This document shows positions 25,346-33,514 of a DNA stretch of 41,190 nucleotides, piece after piece. Source of the stretch: Halovivax sp. (GTDB lineage: Archaea > Halobacteriota > Halobacteria > Halobacteriales > Natrialbaceae); NCBI GenBank assembly GCA_007119345.1, contig SKPV01000147.1, positions 1 through 41,190 of the forward strand, read 5' to 3'. The notes beneath the pieces are model-generated. The model did no database searches. It worked only from the letters and a program-made list of their open reading frames with translations, and had not been told where the DNA came from. Every line of letters begins with the position of its first letter. The stretch's first letter is position 1. A program made the position numbers and the translations under genes.

Positions 25346-26323
25346 ATGGTACCAGACGACTCCCCCGAACCCGATTCCGATCGCGACGAGCACACCGACG
25401 CGCAGGCCGACGGCGGACGGTACGTATCCGTCGAGACGGTGCCCGAGACGGCGCCGGTGGCCGATCTCACCTGGGGCGACCGGATCGCCGAGGCGATCCC
25501 CTCGCGACGACGGGGCCTCAAGTACGTCGTCGCGATCACGATCGCCGTCCTCTGGATCGTCCCCTTCATCGGGCTGTTCATGGCGTCGATCCGGCCCCTC
25601 TCGGAGATCATCGGCGGCTGGTGGCACCTCGAGGGAATGACGATCACGCTCGAGAACTACCGCGCGGCGTGGGACTACTCCACCGCGCCGATGAGTCGGG
25701 CGCTGCTCAACACGTTCATCGTCACGATTCCCGCGGTGCTGGTCGTGATGCTCCTCGGCGTGATGGCGGCGTACCCGTTCGCCCGATTCGAGTTCCCGCT
25801 GAAGACGTCGCTGTTCTTCCTGATCCTGCTGATCATGGCCGCGCCGCCGGAGCTCATCGCGATGGGCAATTACAACGCCCTCCGCGAGATGGGACTGTTC
25901 GACACCTACATGGGGCTGATCCTGATCCACATCGGCTGGGGGCTCGGCTGGGTCGTGCTGTTCCTGCGAAACTACTTGCTCGGCATCCCGAAGGAGCTGG
26001 AGGAGGCCGCGCGCGTCGACGGGGCCTCGCGGTACCAGATCTTCCGGTCGATCATCCTCCCGCTGTCGACGCCGGCGCTCGTCTCGGTGGCGGTCATCCA
26101 GTTCACCTGGGTCTGGAACGCCTTCTTCTTCCCGCTGGTCTTCATGCGCTCGCCGGAACTCTACCTCGCGCCGCAGGTCCTCCCGCTGATGCGCGGCCGC
26201 GTGCAGGTCGAGTGGGGGATGATCGCCGCCGGTTCGATCATGACGATGGCCGTGCCGGTGATCCTGTTCCTGCTGCTCGAACGGTACTACAAGCGCGGGA
26301 TGGTCGCCGCCGTCGCGGATTGA
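25346..26323 (+). CDS. ABC importer permease, MalG/UgpE type
   Basis: The second permease, 325 residues, has a 55-residue acidic cytoplasmic N-terminus (DDSPEPDSDRDEHTDAQADG) before the first helix (YVVAITIAVLWIVPFIGLFM). The EAA loop is LEEAARVDGASRYQIFRSII, giving the ATPase contact. It completes the heterodimeric channel with the preceding gene. It is the last gene on this strand; the binding-protein unit converges on it 115 bases further on. Confidence 0.95.
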   Translation: MVPDDSPEPDSDRDEHTDAQADGGRYVSVETVPETAPVADLTWGDRIAEAIPSRRRGLKYVVAITIAVLWIVPFIGLFMASIRPLSEIIGGWWHLEGMTITLENYRAAWDYSTAPMSRALLNTFIVTIPAVLVVMLLGVMAAYPFARFEFPLKTSLFFLILLIMAAPPELIAMGNYNALREMGLFDTYMGLILIHIGWGLGWVVLFLRNYLLGIPKELEEAARVDGASRYQIFRSIILPLSTPALVSVAVIQFTWVWNAFFFPLVFMRSPELYLAPQVLPLMRGRVQVEWGMIAAGSIMTMAVPVILFLLLERYYKRGMVAAVAD

Positions 26324-26438
26324 ACGGGGGTTCCGTTCGACCGTCTCGTCACCATCCTCGCCTCGCGACGGATCGACCCGCGGCCCCGGCGATTCGAGGA
26401 ACCCGGGCGAAGCGTCACCCTCGTCGGCTCGTCGCCGG

Positions 26439-26738
26439 TCACAGCGGGACGACGCCCGCCAGCGTCGCCCCCACGGTCAGGCCGATCACGATGACGTTGA
26501 GGATGAAGAAGAGCCGCGAGGACATCCAGGCGAAGGCCAGCATGACCGCGAGGGGCAGCGCGGCGATGACCGCGGGCCAGAGCCCCCGAACCGCGAGCGT
26601 GGCGAAAAAGCCCACGGCGAACACGTACACGAAGTCGACGGCGACGGCGTTGACGCTGCTCCGACGAACCTCCTGACCGACGACGATCAGGGGCTGAAGG
26701 ATGCCCCCGTCGCTACCGTTCTCGCCAACGCCAGCCAC
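26439..26738 (-). CDS. Small membrane protein next to binding protein
   Basis: The 99-residue product has three hydrophobic segments (VDFVYVFAVGFFATLAVRGL, AVIAALPLAVMLAFAW, FFILNVIVIGLTVGATLAGV) and starts with GTG at 26738, overlapping the stop region of the binding-protein gene (26740), so it is co-transcribed. No family is recognised. It may be an accessory subunit of the importer or an unrelated stabiliser; co-location alone suggests the former. Confidence 0.65.
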   Translation of the reverse strand: MAGVGENGSDGGILQPLIVVGQEVRRSSVNAVAVDFVYVFAVGFFATLAVRGLWPAVIAALPLAVMLAFAWMSSRLFFILNVIVIGLTVGATLAGVVPL

Positions 26739-26739
26739 G

Positions 26740-28119
26740 CTACTCCTCGTCGTCCTCCGCTTCCGCGTCCTCGTCGTCTACGCCGTCGTCAGCGTCGTCC
26801 GCGTCCTCGTCGTCTACGCCGTCGTCAGCGTCGTCCTCGTCGTCCACGTCCTCCGGGATCTCCTCTTCTTCCTCGACGGTTTCCTGCAACACGTCGTCGA
26901 GCGCCTCGACGATCGGCTCGACGTCTTGATCCGGTTCCGCCCAGAGCCCGAGTAACTGGGACCAGAACTCCGCCTGGAACGGATCTCCCAGGGCGTCGTC
27001 CAGGTCCGGAACGAGTTCGACCTCGTCCGCCTGCTCGGTGAGATCGCGCATGATGTCGAGATCGTAGGCGTCGTCCGGAACGTCGAGGGCCGTCGGAACG
27101 AAGCCCCCGCGTTCGGTCCAGACTTGCTGTGCATCGGGCGAAACGATGGCCTCGACGGCGGCTCTCGCCGCGTCGACGTCCTCGCCGTAGGTGGGGATGG
27201 TGAACCAGTTGATGCTCGTCACCATCGCCTCCGTCCCCGGGAGCATGAAGTAATCCAGGTCCTCCGGATCCTCGATCGCGCCGAACGTCGGCGTCCAGGA
27301 GCCCATGAAGTACAGCGGGGTCTCGTTCTCCCAGAAGAACTCGTACTGGACCCCGAAGTCGCGAACTTCGCTGAAGTAGCCGTCCTGGAGGAGCTCCTGT
27401 ACCTCTTCGAAGGCCGTGACGACGCGGTCGTCGGTGAACTCCGCGTTTCCATCGATGAGGTCCACCTGAAGTTGCGCGCCGTCATCTTGTCGAAGGATGA
27501 ACGCCTCTACCACGTCGCTCAGGGGCCAGCCGGCACCGTTGCCGGACGCCAGCGGGGCCTCGACCCCCTCGATCTCGTCGATTTCAGCGAGCAGGTCGAG
27601 GAACTCGTCGTAATCGTCCGGTTCTTCGAGGTCGTGCTCGTCGAAGAACGACCGACGGTACCAGAACCCGGGTTTGAGGTCGCCGCCGAAGGGCGCGGCG
27701 TACACTTCGCCGTCGACCTCGACCGTCGCGTGATCGGCCGTGTAATTGTCTTCGTCCCACAGATCCCCTACCGGCTCCAGGTGGCCTGCTTCCGCGTCCC
27801 GTCGAACCCGTCCTTCCGTCGGGAACACGACGACGTCCGCGGTCGCGGACCCCGCCTCGAAGTCCATCAGGGTCTGGGTCAGGAGCGTTTCGGTGTCGCG
27901 GAACGCGTATTCGATCTCGAGGTCCGTTTCCTCCTCGACGTAGTCGACCACGGCGAGGAAGTCCTCCTCCTCGTCGTCGCTCCAGAGGGCCGTCACCGTG
28001 ACCTCTCCGTCCACGTCGTCGTGCTCGTCGGCGCCGAGACAGCCGGCGAGTGCCACGACGCCCGCCCCCGTCGCGCCCAGTACTGTACGCCGATCGATGA
28101 GTTGTCTCTCGTCCCTCAT
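26740..28119 (-). CDS. ABC importer solute-binding lipoprotein, family 1
   Basis: A 459-residue binding protein. RRTVLGATGAGVVALAGC is a Tat signal with lipobox LAGC, so it is exported folded and lipid-anchored outside. The mature body (ADVVVFPTEGRVRRDAEAGH, YAAPFGGDLKPGFWYRRSFF, WTPTFGAIEDPEDLDYFMLP) is a family-1 solute-binding fold. The last ~45 residues are almost pure Asp/Glu with two copies of a 12-residue unit (DDADDGVDDEDA), an unusual tail. The longer frame (28182) starts in the promoter; ATG 28119 is correct because a TATA box is 24-36 bases upstream. It belongs with the importer genes at 23170-26323 but is transcribed towards them. Confidence 0.95.
   Translation of the reverse strand: MRDERQLIDRRTVLGATGAGVVALAGCLGADEHDDVDGEVTVTALWSDDEEEDFLAVVDYVEEETDLEIEYAFRDTETLLTQTLMDFEAGSATADVVVFPTEGRVRRDAEAGHLEPVGDLWDEDNYTADHATVEVDGEVYAAPFGGDLKPGFWYRRSFFDEHDLEEPDDYDEFLDLLAEIDEIEGVEAPLASGNGAGWPLSDVVEAFILRQDDGAQLQVDLIDGNAEFTDDRVVTAFEEVQELLQDGYFSEVRDFGVQYEFFWENETPLYFMGSWTPTFGAIEDPEDLDYFMLPGTEAMVTSINWFTIPTYGEDVDAARAAVEAIVSPDAQQVWTERGGFVPTALDVPDDAYDLDIMRDLTEQADEVELVPDLDDALGDPFQAEFWSQLLGLWAEPDQDVEPIVEALDDVLQETVEEEEEIPEDVDDEDDADDGVDDEDADDADDGVDDEDAEAEDDEE
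26756..26850 (-). repeat. 36-bp repeat encoding acidic tail
   Basis: Within the binding-protein gene the coding sequence for DDADDGVDDEDA is present twice, 36 bases apart, with nearly identical codons, so the tail grew by recent in-frame duplication. Confidence 0.8.
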
Positions 28120-28142
28120 ACACCGGATGTGCCACAGTCGAC

Positions 28143-28155
28143 GGTATATTATTAT
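28143..28155 (-). promoter_or_regulatory. TATA box of binding-protein gene
   Basis: GGTATATTATTAT (minus strand ATAATAATATACC) lies 24-36 bases before ATG 28119, a strong archaeal TATA box for a leaderless transcript. Further upstream, 28198-28207 carries ATCGGATATT, also found near the importer operon start. Confidence 0.65.
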
Positions 28156-28363
28156 CCCATGGATTCTGAAGTAGAAATTCAATAATGATTTACACTCATC
28201 GGATATTTCGGATTACACCTTCCGAATTGGTATAGGGGGAGATGAATATCTGAAAATCGAAACTATCGGCCGGGACAACCGATCGGGAGGGCGGCTCGTC
28301 ACCCGGGTACTGGACCGGGCACAACTCGTTCGGAAGGGTCGCCAGCCGTGCGGTCGGGATCCG

Positions 28364-28714
28364 TTACTCGGCGGTCTCGTCACGGTCCCCGCCGGCCTGC
28401 CGGTCGCCGGCGCCGTCGAGCTCGTCGCTTCCCTTTCGATCGTCGACGTCGTCGGGATCCGCCTCAACCGGCTCGTCGGTCGTCGGCCGATCGCCGGGCT
28501 CGTTTGCCGCCGGCCGGTCGCCGGGTTCGTCGTCGTTCGGCGCCGGATCCATCTCGACGACGGCCTCGGCGCCGCACTCCGGACACTCGTCGTGGTCGGC
28601 GTAAAACCGTTCGCCGCACGACCGGCAGGCGTGGCTCGTCCCCTCGGCCGCCGTCTCCTCGGCCGTCCGCTTGAACTCCTCGACTTTCCGGCCGAGATTC
28701 TCGAAGAATCCCAT
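28364..28714 (-). CDS. Zinc-ribbon protein with acidic tail
   Basis: The 116-residue product begins MGFFENLGRKVEEFKRTAEE, an amphipathic helix, then a zinc ribbon CRSCGERFYADHDECPECG with two CxxC pairs (residues about 31-49), then an acidic disordered tail (PNDDEPGDRPAANEPGDRPTTDEPVE) with a loosely repeated EPGDRP unit. Such proteins are common in haloarchaea and may act as adaptors; no target is known. ATG 28714 follows CCGTTTTGTG by about 30 bases. Confidence 0.78.
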   Translation of the reverse strand: MGFFENLGRKVEEFKRTAEETAAEGTSHACRSCGERFYADHDECPECGAEAVVEMDPAPNDDEPGDRPAANEPGDRPTTDEPVEADPDDVDDRKGSDELDGAGDRQAGGDRDETAE

Positions 28715-28821
28715 TTCGTGTCGATAGAACGTCCCTCCACAAAACGGTTCGCCGGGACGACGGCTCGATCGAACCGCCGGTCGGTCCGTCGGGCGAGCGG
28801 CGGGCGATGGGACGGGATCGA

Positions 28822-30333
28822 TCACCGGTCCCGGCCGCGTCGAACGGTCCCGCCGCTCAGCCCCTCCCACTCGACGCGGTAGCCGAGTCGCGACAGCGCC
28901 GCGCTCGCGTCCCCGACGCCGTGGTCGTCGAGCACCGCTTCGGCCTCGGCCAGCGACTGGCCGGGTTCGAGGCGCTCGTCGATCGACGACAGCACCTCGG
29001 GGCGGACCAGCGTCCGTCCGACCCGCTCGTGTTCCGGGAAGGTCACGCGATCGATGGCCGCCTCGCTCACCCCGCGTCGGTCGGCCAGCTCGGCGACGCC
29101 GACGGCGGCGTCGTCGGGAACCAGCTCGTCGGGGAGGTCGGCGGCGCTCGCGTCGACCAGCTCGCCCTCGAACTCCCGGAGGACGTCGGCGACGTCCTTC
29201 ACGCGCACTCGACCCGCGTACGGGACGACGCGGTGATCGAGGGCGGCGAGGTCGGCGTCGATCCCCAGGGACTCGTCGACGGCGACGAGCAGCTCCACGT
29301 CCTCGACGTGGGCCAGCTGGTCGAGCTTCTTCGCGACGTACTCGGGGGTCCAGAATCCCACGATTTCGAAGTGGACGCGGAACTCCGCGTGCCGGTAATC
29401 GAACGCGAAGTCGGGGATCATCACCCGCGTTCCGGTGGCGAGCGGCTCGGGCTCGCGCACCAGCTCCCACGGCAGGTCGAGCCCCTGGAACCGCCCGGCG
29501 AAGTCCGCTTCGACTTCGCTGTCGTAGCTGACGTCCGCGACCGGGTCGGCGTCCGGAACGGCCACGGGGTCGGCGTCGCTGAGCTCGAGCGAACGCTCGG
29601 TCCCGCGGTCGTCGATCGTCGCCTCGAGGCGCCACTCGTCGGTGCCCGCCACCGTTCGCAGGAGCCGCGCGAAGCGGGTGCCGTAGCGTCGGCTCGATCG
29701 ATCGACCGCGGTCGGCCCGGTCACGACGAGCTCGCGGCCGTCGCCGGTCCGCCGGAGCTCGTACATGAGCCGGAGGCGCTTGACCGCAGCGACGAGCGCC
29801 CGCGGGTCGGCGGATCGGACCCGGACCTCGGTCGCGTCGAACAGCGCGGTCTGGGCGAGCGAGAGGTTGTACTGGACCAGGAGCGCGTCCGGATCCCATC
29901 GCGACCCGAACTCGACGAGGACCTGGCGTTCCTCGCGGTCGGCGTACAGCGACTCGGCGACGCCGTCGGCGGAGGCGCCGAGGGCCTCCCCGGCGCGGAT
30001 CAGGGCCATCGCTCGATCGTCTTCGGAGACGACGCCGACGGCCTCGGCCGCCTCGAACGCCGCCCGGCGGGCGCGCTCCGGCTCGACCGGGGCTCGGGTC
30101 TCGAAGGCGGCGTCGCGCTCGCAGAGGGACGCGAAGCCGCGAACGAGCTTGAAGTCTGCGGCCTCGCTCTCGAGGGTCGCGAGCGCCTCGTCGAGGTCCC
30201 CGCGCGCCTCGCCGACGTGGTCCTGAAACGTTCCGATCACGCGAGCCGCGAGGGGGCGGTGCTCGCGGTCCGCGAACCGCGGCCGGTAGCCGCCCCCGGC
30301 CCGGGAGACGCCCAGCAGGTCCTTCGTCAGCAT
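28822..30333 (-). CDS. bax1: Bax1 nuclease (DUF790, XPB-associated)
   Basis: This 503-residue protein is a DUF790 member, known as Bax1: a structure-specific nuclease that binds the archaeal XPB helicase and cuts 3' of a DNA bubble. Landmarks are MLTKDLLGVSRAGGGYRPRF at the start, the LVQYNLSLAQTALFDAT segment, and the nuclease core MIPDFAFDYR...FEIVGFWTPEYVAKKLDQL, where the Asp, Glu and Lys form the PD-(D/E)xK-like site. A C-terminal helical part follows. In most archaea the gene is next to xpb; here the helicase is at 36208-37620 on the same strand, about 5.9 kb away. ATG 30333 is supported by the family's MLTKDLL start. Confidence 0.93.
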   Translation of the reverse strand: MLTKDLLGVSRAGGGYRPRFADREHRPLAARVIGTFQDHVGEARGDLDEALATLESEAADFKLVRGFASLCERDAAFETRAPVEPERARRAAFEAAEAVGVVSEDDRAMALIRAGEALGASADGVAESLYADREERQVLVEFGSRWDPDALLVQYNLSLAQTALFDATEVRVRSADPRALVAAVKRLRLMYELRRTGDGRELVVTGPTAVDRSSRRYGTRFARLLRTVAGTDEWRLEATIDDRGTERSLELSDADPVAVPDADPVADVSYDSEVEADFAGRFQGLDLPWELVREPEPLATGTRVMIPDFAFDYRHAEFRVHFEIVGFWTPEYVAKKLDQLAHVEDVELLVAVDESLGIDADLAALDHRVVPYAGRVRVKDVADVLREFEGELVDASAADLPDELVPDDAAVGVAELADRRGVSEAAIDRVTFPEHERVGRTLVRPEVLSSIDERLEPGQSLAEAEAVLDDHGVGDASAALSRLGYRVEWEGLSGGTVRRGRDR

Positions 30334-30460
30334 TCGCCGGGAGTTGGGGCTCGACCACAGTGAACGCACCGGAGCCGGTGACCGACGACGAGTCGGGGGT
30401 GATCGGTTCGCGAGCCGCGACGACCCGGTCGTTTTTGCCGCTTCGCGACGGAGCGTGCTC

Positions 30461-31801
30461 ATGACCGATCACGTCGGAGTCGACGACCGGCGGAACGCCG
30501 ACGACGGATCGACCGCCGACGGATCGCGTTTCCGCCCTCGCCAGGACCGACGCGACCCGTTCGCCGACGGCGTCGACCGGCGGCGCCTGCTCCGCTCGTC
30601 GGCCGCCGCCGGCGGCGCGGCCGCCCTCGCTGGCTGCCTGGGGAACGGCGACGAATCCGAGACCGCGCCGACCGTCTACGTCTTCAACACGGGCGATCGA
30701 ACCGTCACGATCGTCGACGCCGAGGCGAACGAGGCCGTCGAGACGGCCCACGTCGACACGACCGCGTCGTTCCCCGCCAACCAGTACGGGACGGGCGCCG
30801 ACTCGGGCTACGACGTCTGCTGGCTCAACGTCTCCGGCGGCGTCGTGGCGCTCGACCAGCGCGACCTGGAAGAGATCGCCCGCGTCGAGACCGGTTTCGG
30901 GCCGAACTATCCGAACCTCTCGCCCGACGAGGACCACCTCCTCGTCGCCGCGGGGGGAACGACCGGGATGGATCCGGAACCCGACCCGGACGATCCCGAG
31001 GACCATCCGATCGTCCGCGTCGACGCCGACCCGGAGAGCGACGAGTTCGGCGAGATCACGGGCGCGATCGAGACCGGCTACGCCGGCCCCTGCGACGTCA
31101 CGATGGACGCCGACGGCGAGCACGCGTACGTCCCGGAGATCGCCCACGAGACCCTCCGCGTCGTCCGGACAGATCCGCTCGAGACCGTCGCCGAGGTCGA
31201 CGTCGGCGAACCGGCGGGCGACGGCGACGTGCTGCCGTTCATGGCGACGGCCGCATGGGACGGCGACCTGCTCGCCGTCGAGAACGGCGAGGGCGAACTC
31301 GGTCCCGACGGTGATCGGGAGGGCTCCGAGAGCGTCTGGGACGTCTCCGATCCCGAGGAACCGGAGGAGATTACCCGAATCACGCGCGACGACGGCCTTC
31401 CGGCGATGCCGATCACGAGCGAGATCGACCCGGACGGCGAGGTCGCGTACCTGTTCACGCCGGACGCCGACTCGGTGACGGTGATCGACCTCGACGAGTT
31501 GGCGGTCGCGGGCGAGCTCGAGGTGGGGGGATCGGCCATCTCCGCCGCCTGGGGGCCGAACAGGGAGCAACTGTACGTGCCGGTCCAGACGGCGGATCAC
31601 GTCGCGGTGATCGACCACGCCGAGCGCGAGGTGGTCGAGACGATCGAAACCGGCGACTCTCCGACCGGGGCGGTCGCCGGGATGATTCGACCCGAGCCGT
31701 CCGCGAGCCAGCGGATCGCGGCGGCCCTCGCGGGTCTCGGGGTCGAAATCGGCGATAGCGAGCCGACAGCCTGTCCCGAGGGCAACTGCTACTGCGGGTG
31801 A
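30461..31801 (+). CDS. Tat lipoprotein with YVTN-like beta-propeller
   Basis: The 446-residue product has a long N-terminus, then DRRRLLRSSAAAGGAAALAGC: a Tat signal and lipobox with C58. The mature part has propeller repeats of the YVTN type (PTVYVFNTGDRTVTIVDAEA, VTMDADGEHAYVPEIAHETL, YLFTPDADSVTVIDLDELAV, LYVPVQTADHVAVIDHAERE). It ends CPEGNCYCG, a Cys-rich terminus that is odd for an exported haloarchaeal protein and could hold a metal or form a disulfide. It is divergent from bax1 across 127 bases. Function unknown; possibly surface-associated electron-transfer or copper handling (weak inference). Confidence 0.88.
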   Translation: MTDHVGVDDRRNADDGSTADGSRFRPRQDRRDPFADGVDRRRLLRSSAAAGGAAALAGCLGNGDESETAPTVYVFNTGDRTVTIVDAEANEAVETAHVDTTASFPANQYGTGADSGYDVCWLNVSGGVVALDQRDLEEIARVETGFGPNYPNLSPDEDHLLVAAGGTTGMDPEPDPDDPEDHPIVRVDADPESDEFGEITGAIETGYAGPCDVTMDADGEHAYVPEIAHETLRVVRTDPLETVAEVDVGEPAGDGDVLPFMATAAWDGDLLAVENGEGELGPDGDREGSESVWDVSDPEEPEEITRITRDDGLPAMPITSEIDPDGEVAYLFTPDADSVTVIDLDELAVAGELEVGGSAISAAWGPNREQLYVPVQTADHVAVIDHAEREVVETIETGDSPTGAVAGMIRPEPSASQRIAAALAGLGVEIGDSEPTACPEGNCYCG

Positions 31802-32042
31802 GCGCGGACGATTCCCGTCGCGACGCTCGCTCCGATTGGGACGCTCCCGACCCGGTGACTCGACTCAGTCGCCCTCGACTCCGACGGGTTAGCCCAGCCG
31901 GATGCCCGTCGGTGCGGGGTCGGGCGCCGCATCGTCGGGCGAACCGGGGCACCTGAGAGCGGACCGTGCCCACGAGCGGCTGTCCGCGACCGACGCACGA
32001 GCGCATGCCACTTACCCGTCCGTGTCACGGAGGTTCCCCTCC

Positions 32043-32396
32043 ATGACGAACGCAGCCATCATCGTCCTCGCCGGCACCGACTCGTCAGCCGACCTCGGTC
32101 GCGTCGTAAACGCGCTCGAGGCCGCCAGGGAGTTTCGGGACGAAGGCGACGACTTCGAGCTGATCTTCGACGGTGCCGGCACGCAGTGGGTCGGCGAGCT
32201 GGACGACGAGGACCACGACTACCACGACCTCTACCAGTCGATTCGCGACGACGTATCGGTCTGTGATTACTGCGTAAGCGCCTACGACGTCGACGACGTG
32301 GTCGACGAGGAAGGGCTGGAGCGCCTCGACGAGTTCGAGGGCCACCCGAGCATCAGGTCGCTGGTCGACGACGGATACGAGATCATCACCTTCTGA
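32043..32396 (+). CDS. DsrE-like protein
   Basis: The 117-residue protein starts MTNAAIIVLAGTDSSADLGR and fits the DsrE/F-like fold (VVNALEAAREFRDEGDDFEL followed by IFDGAGTQWVGEL), ending DGYEIITF. A CDYC motif lies near residue 77. DsrE proteins take part in sulfur relay or act as small regulators; which applies here is not readable. Start ATG 32043 follows the run ACTTACCCG by about 30 bases. It is followed by the epimerase gene on the same strand. Confidence 0.8.
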   Translation: MTNAAIIVLAGTDSSADLGRVVNALEAAREFRDEGDDFELIFDGAGTQWVGELDDEDHDYHDLYQSIRDDVSVCDYCVSAYDVDDVVDEEGLERLDEFEGHPSIRSLVDDGYEIITF

Positions 32397-32413
32397 CGCG
32401 GCGGTCGCCCGGG

Positions 32414-32465
32414 CCCGAACGTTCGGCGGCGACGCTGGAGCCCGAACCTTCGGCGGCGACGCCGG
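32414..32465 (+). repeat. 27-bp direct repeat, two copies
   Basis: CCCGAACGTTCGGCGGCGAC begins at 32414 and CCCGAACCTTCGGCGGCGAC at 32441, period 27. The same CCCGAACGT...TCGGCGGCG core occurs at 9922 and 9951, so it is a dispersed intergenic element. It lies between the DsrE-like and epimerase genes. Confidence 0.85.
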
Positions 32466-32543
32466 ACCAGCATGCCGGACCGGCGCGCGGAGTAGCGGTG
32501 ACGCCGGAGGTGGAATTATCCGGCGGGCCCTCGAGCGTCGAGT

Positions 32544-33452
32544 ATGAACGTGCTCGTTACCGGCGCGCACGGCACCGTCGGCACCGCGATCACCGACCAC
32601 CTCGGCGACGACGAGCGGTACGATTTCACGCTGCTGGACGTCGAACCGGGGAACGGCTCGGACACCGATCCGGATGCCGCTTCCGGCGAGTCGGTCGTCG
32701 CCGACGTCCGCGAGGCCGACGAGATCCGTCCCCACTTCGACGGCCAGGACGCGGTCGTCCACCTGGCGTTGATCCCCGGGCTCGGCGGCATCCACGATCG
32801 CGACATCGGCTGGACGGAGTCGGTGGCCGACAACCTGGAGTCGATCCAAAACGTCTTCGAGGCGGCGGTCGAGGCGGACCTCGACTCGATCGTCTTCGCC
32901 TCGTCGAACCACGCTGTCGGGATGGAGGAAGTGCACAACGCTCCCGAGATCTATCGGCACGACGCCGGTCGATCGGTCGACGACGCCGAGCCGACGATCG
33001 GCGACGACGCTGACCGGTCGATCGACGAGACGGAGTCCCACCGGCCGGACTCTCGGTACGGACTCGTCAAGTGCTACGGCGAGGACCTCGGCCGACTGGT
33101 TGCGGAGGCTCACGACGTCCGGTTCTACGCGCTCCGGATCGGCTCCGTTCGCGACCCCGAGTACGATCACCCCTACGGGGACGCCGAACGCGGCGTCGCA
33201 GCGGGTCGCTGGGAGCGCGCCAGCGACGCGTACGAGGAGCCGGTCGCTCGCATGAAGGCGACCTGGCAGTCCCGGCGCGATCTGGCGCAGCTGGTCGACC
33301 GCTGCCTGCAGGACGAGTCGGTCGAGTGGGATCACTTCTACGGGGTGAGCGGAAACGACCGTCGGTGGCTCGACGATCTCGATCACGCTCGGGAGACGAT
33401 CGGCTACGAGCCGCTGGATAACGGTGAGGAGTGGGACGCGCCGCCGGAGTGA
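32544..33452 (+). CDS. NAD-dependent epimerase/dehydratase, Azf/uronate-dehydrogenase-like
   Basis: A 302-residue extended SDR with the NAD loop TGAHGTVG (6-13), the Ser in VFASSNHAVG (about 120) and catalytic Tyr-Lys in YGLVKCYGE (Y172, K176). The SSNHAVG and YGVSK-type pattern is shared with haloarchaeal glucose-6-phosphate dehydrogenase Azf and uronate dehydrogenases; which activity applies is uncertain. Residues about 140-168 are an acidic insertion (SVDDAEPTIGDDADRSIDET) between the Ser and Tyr. ATG 32544 has GGAATTATCC about 28 bases upstream. Confidence 0.88.
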   Translation: MNVLVTGAHGTVGTAITDHLGDDERYDFTLLDVEPGNGSDTDPDAASGESVVADVREADEIRPHFDGQDAVVHLALIPGLGGIHDRDIGWTESVADNLESIQNVFEAAVEADLDSIVFASSNHAVGMEEVHNAPEIYRHDAGRSVDDAEPTIGDDADRSIDETESHRPDSRYGLVKCYGEDLGRLVAEAHDVRFYALRIGSVRDPEYDHPYGDAERGVAAGRWERASDAYEEPVARMKATWQSRRDLAQLVDRCLQDESVEWDHFYGVSGNDRRWLDDLDHARETIGYEPLDNGEEWDAPPE

Positions 33453-33514
33453 GGGTCGGAACCGATCTCCCAATCGAGCCCACTGGACGGTTTCGAGCGT
33501 CGCGTCGCCGTCGG

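Noticed and set aside
28364..31618. 1084-residue minus-strand frame through bax1
   Set aside because: Only its last 116 codons (zinc-ribbon gene) are coding; the rest is a shadow of bax1 and of the propeller gene.
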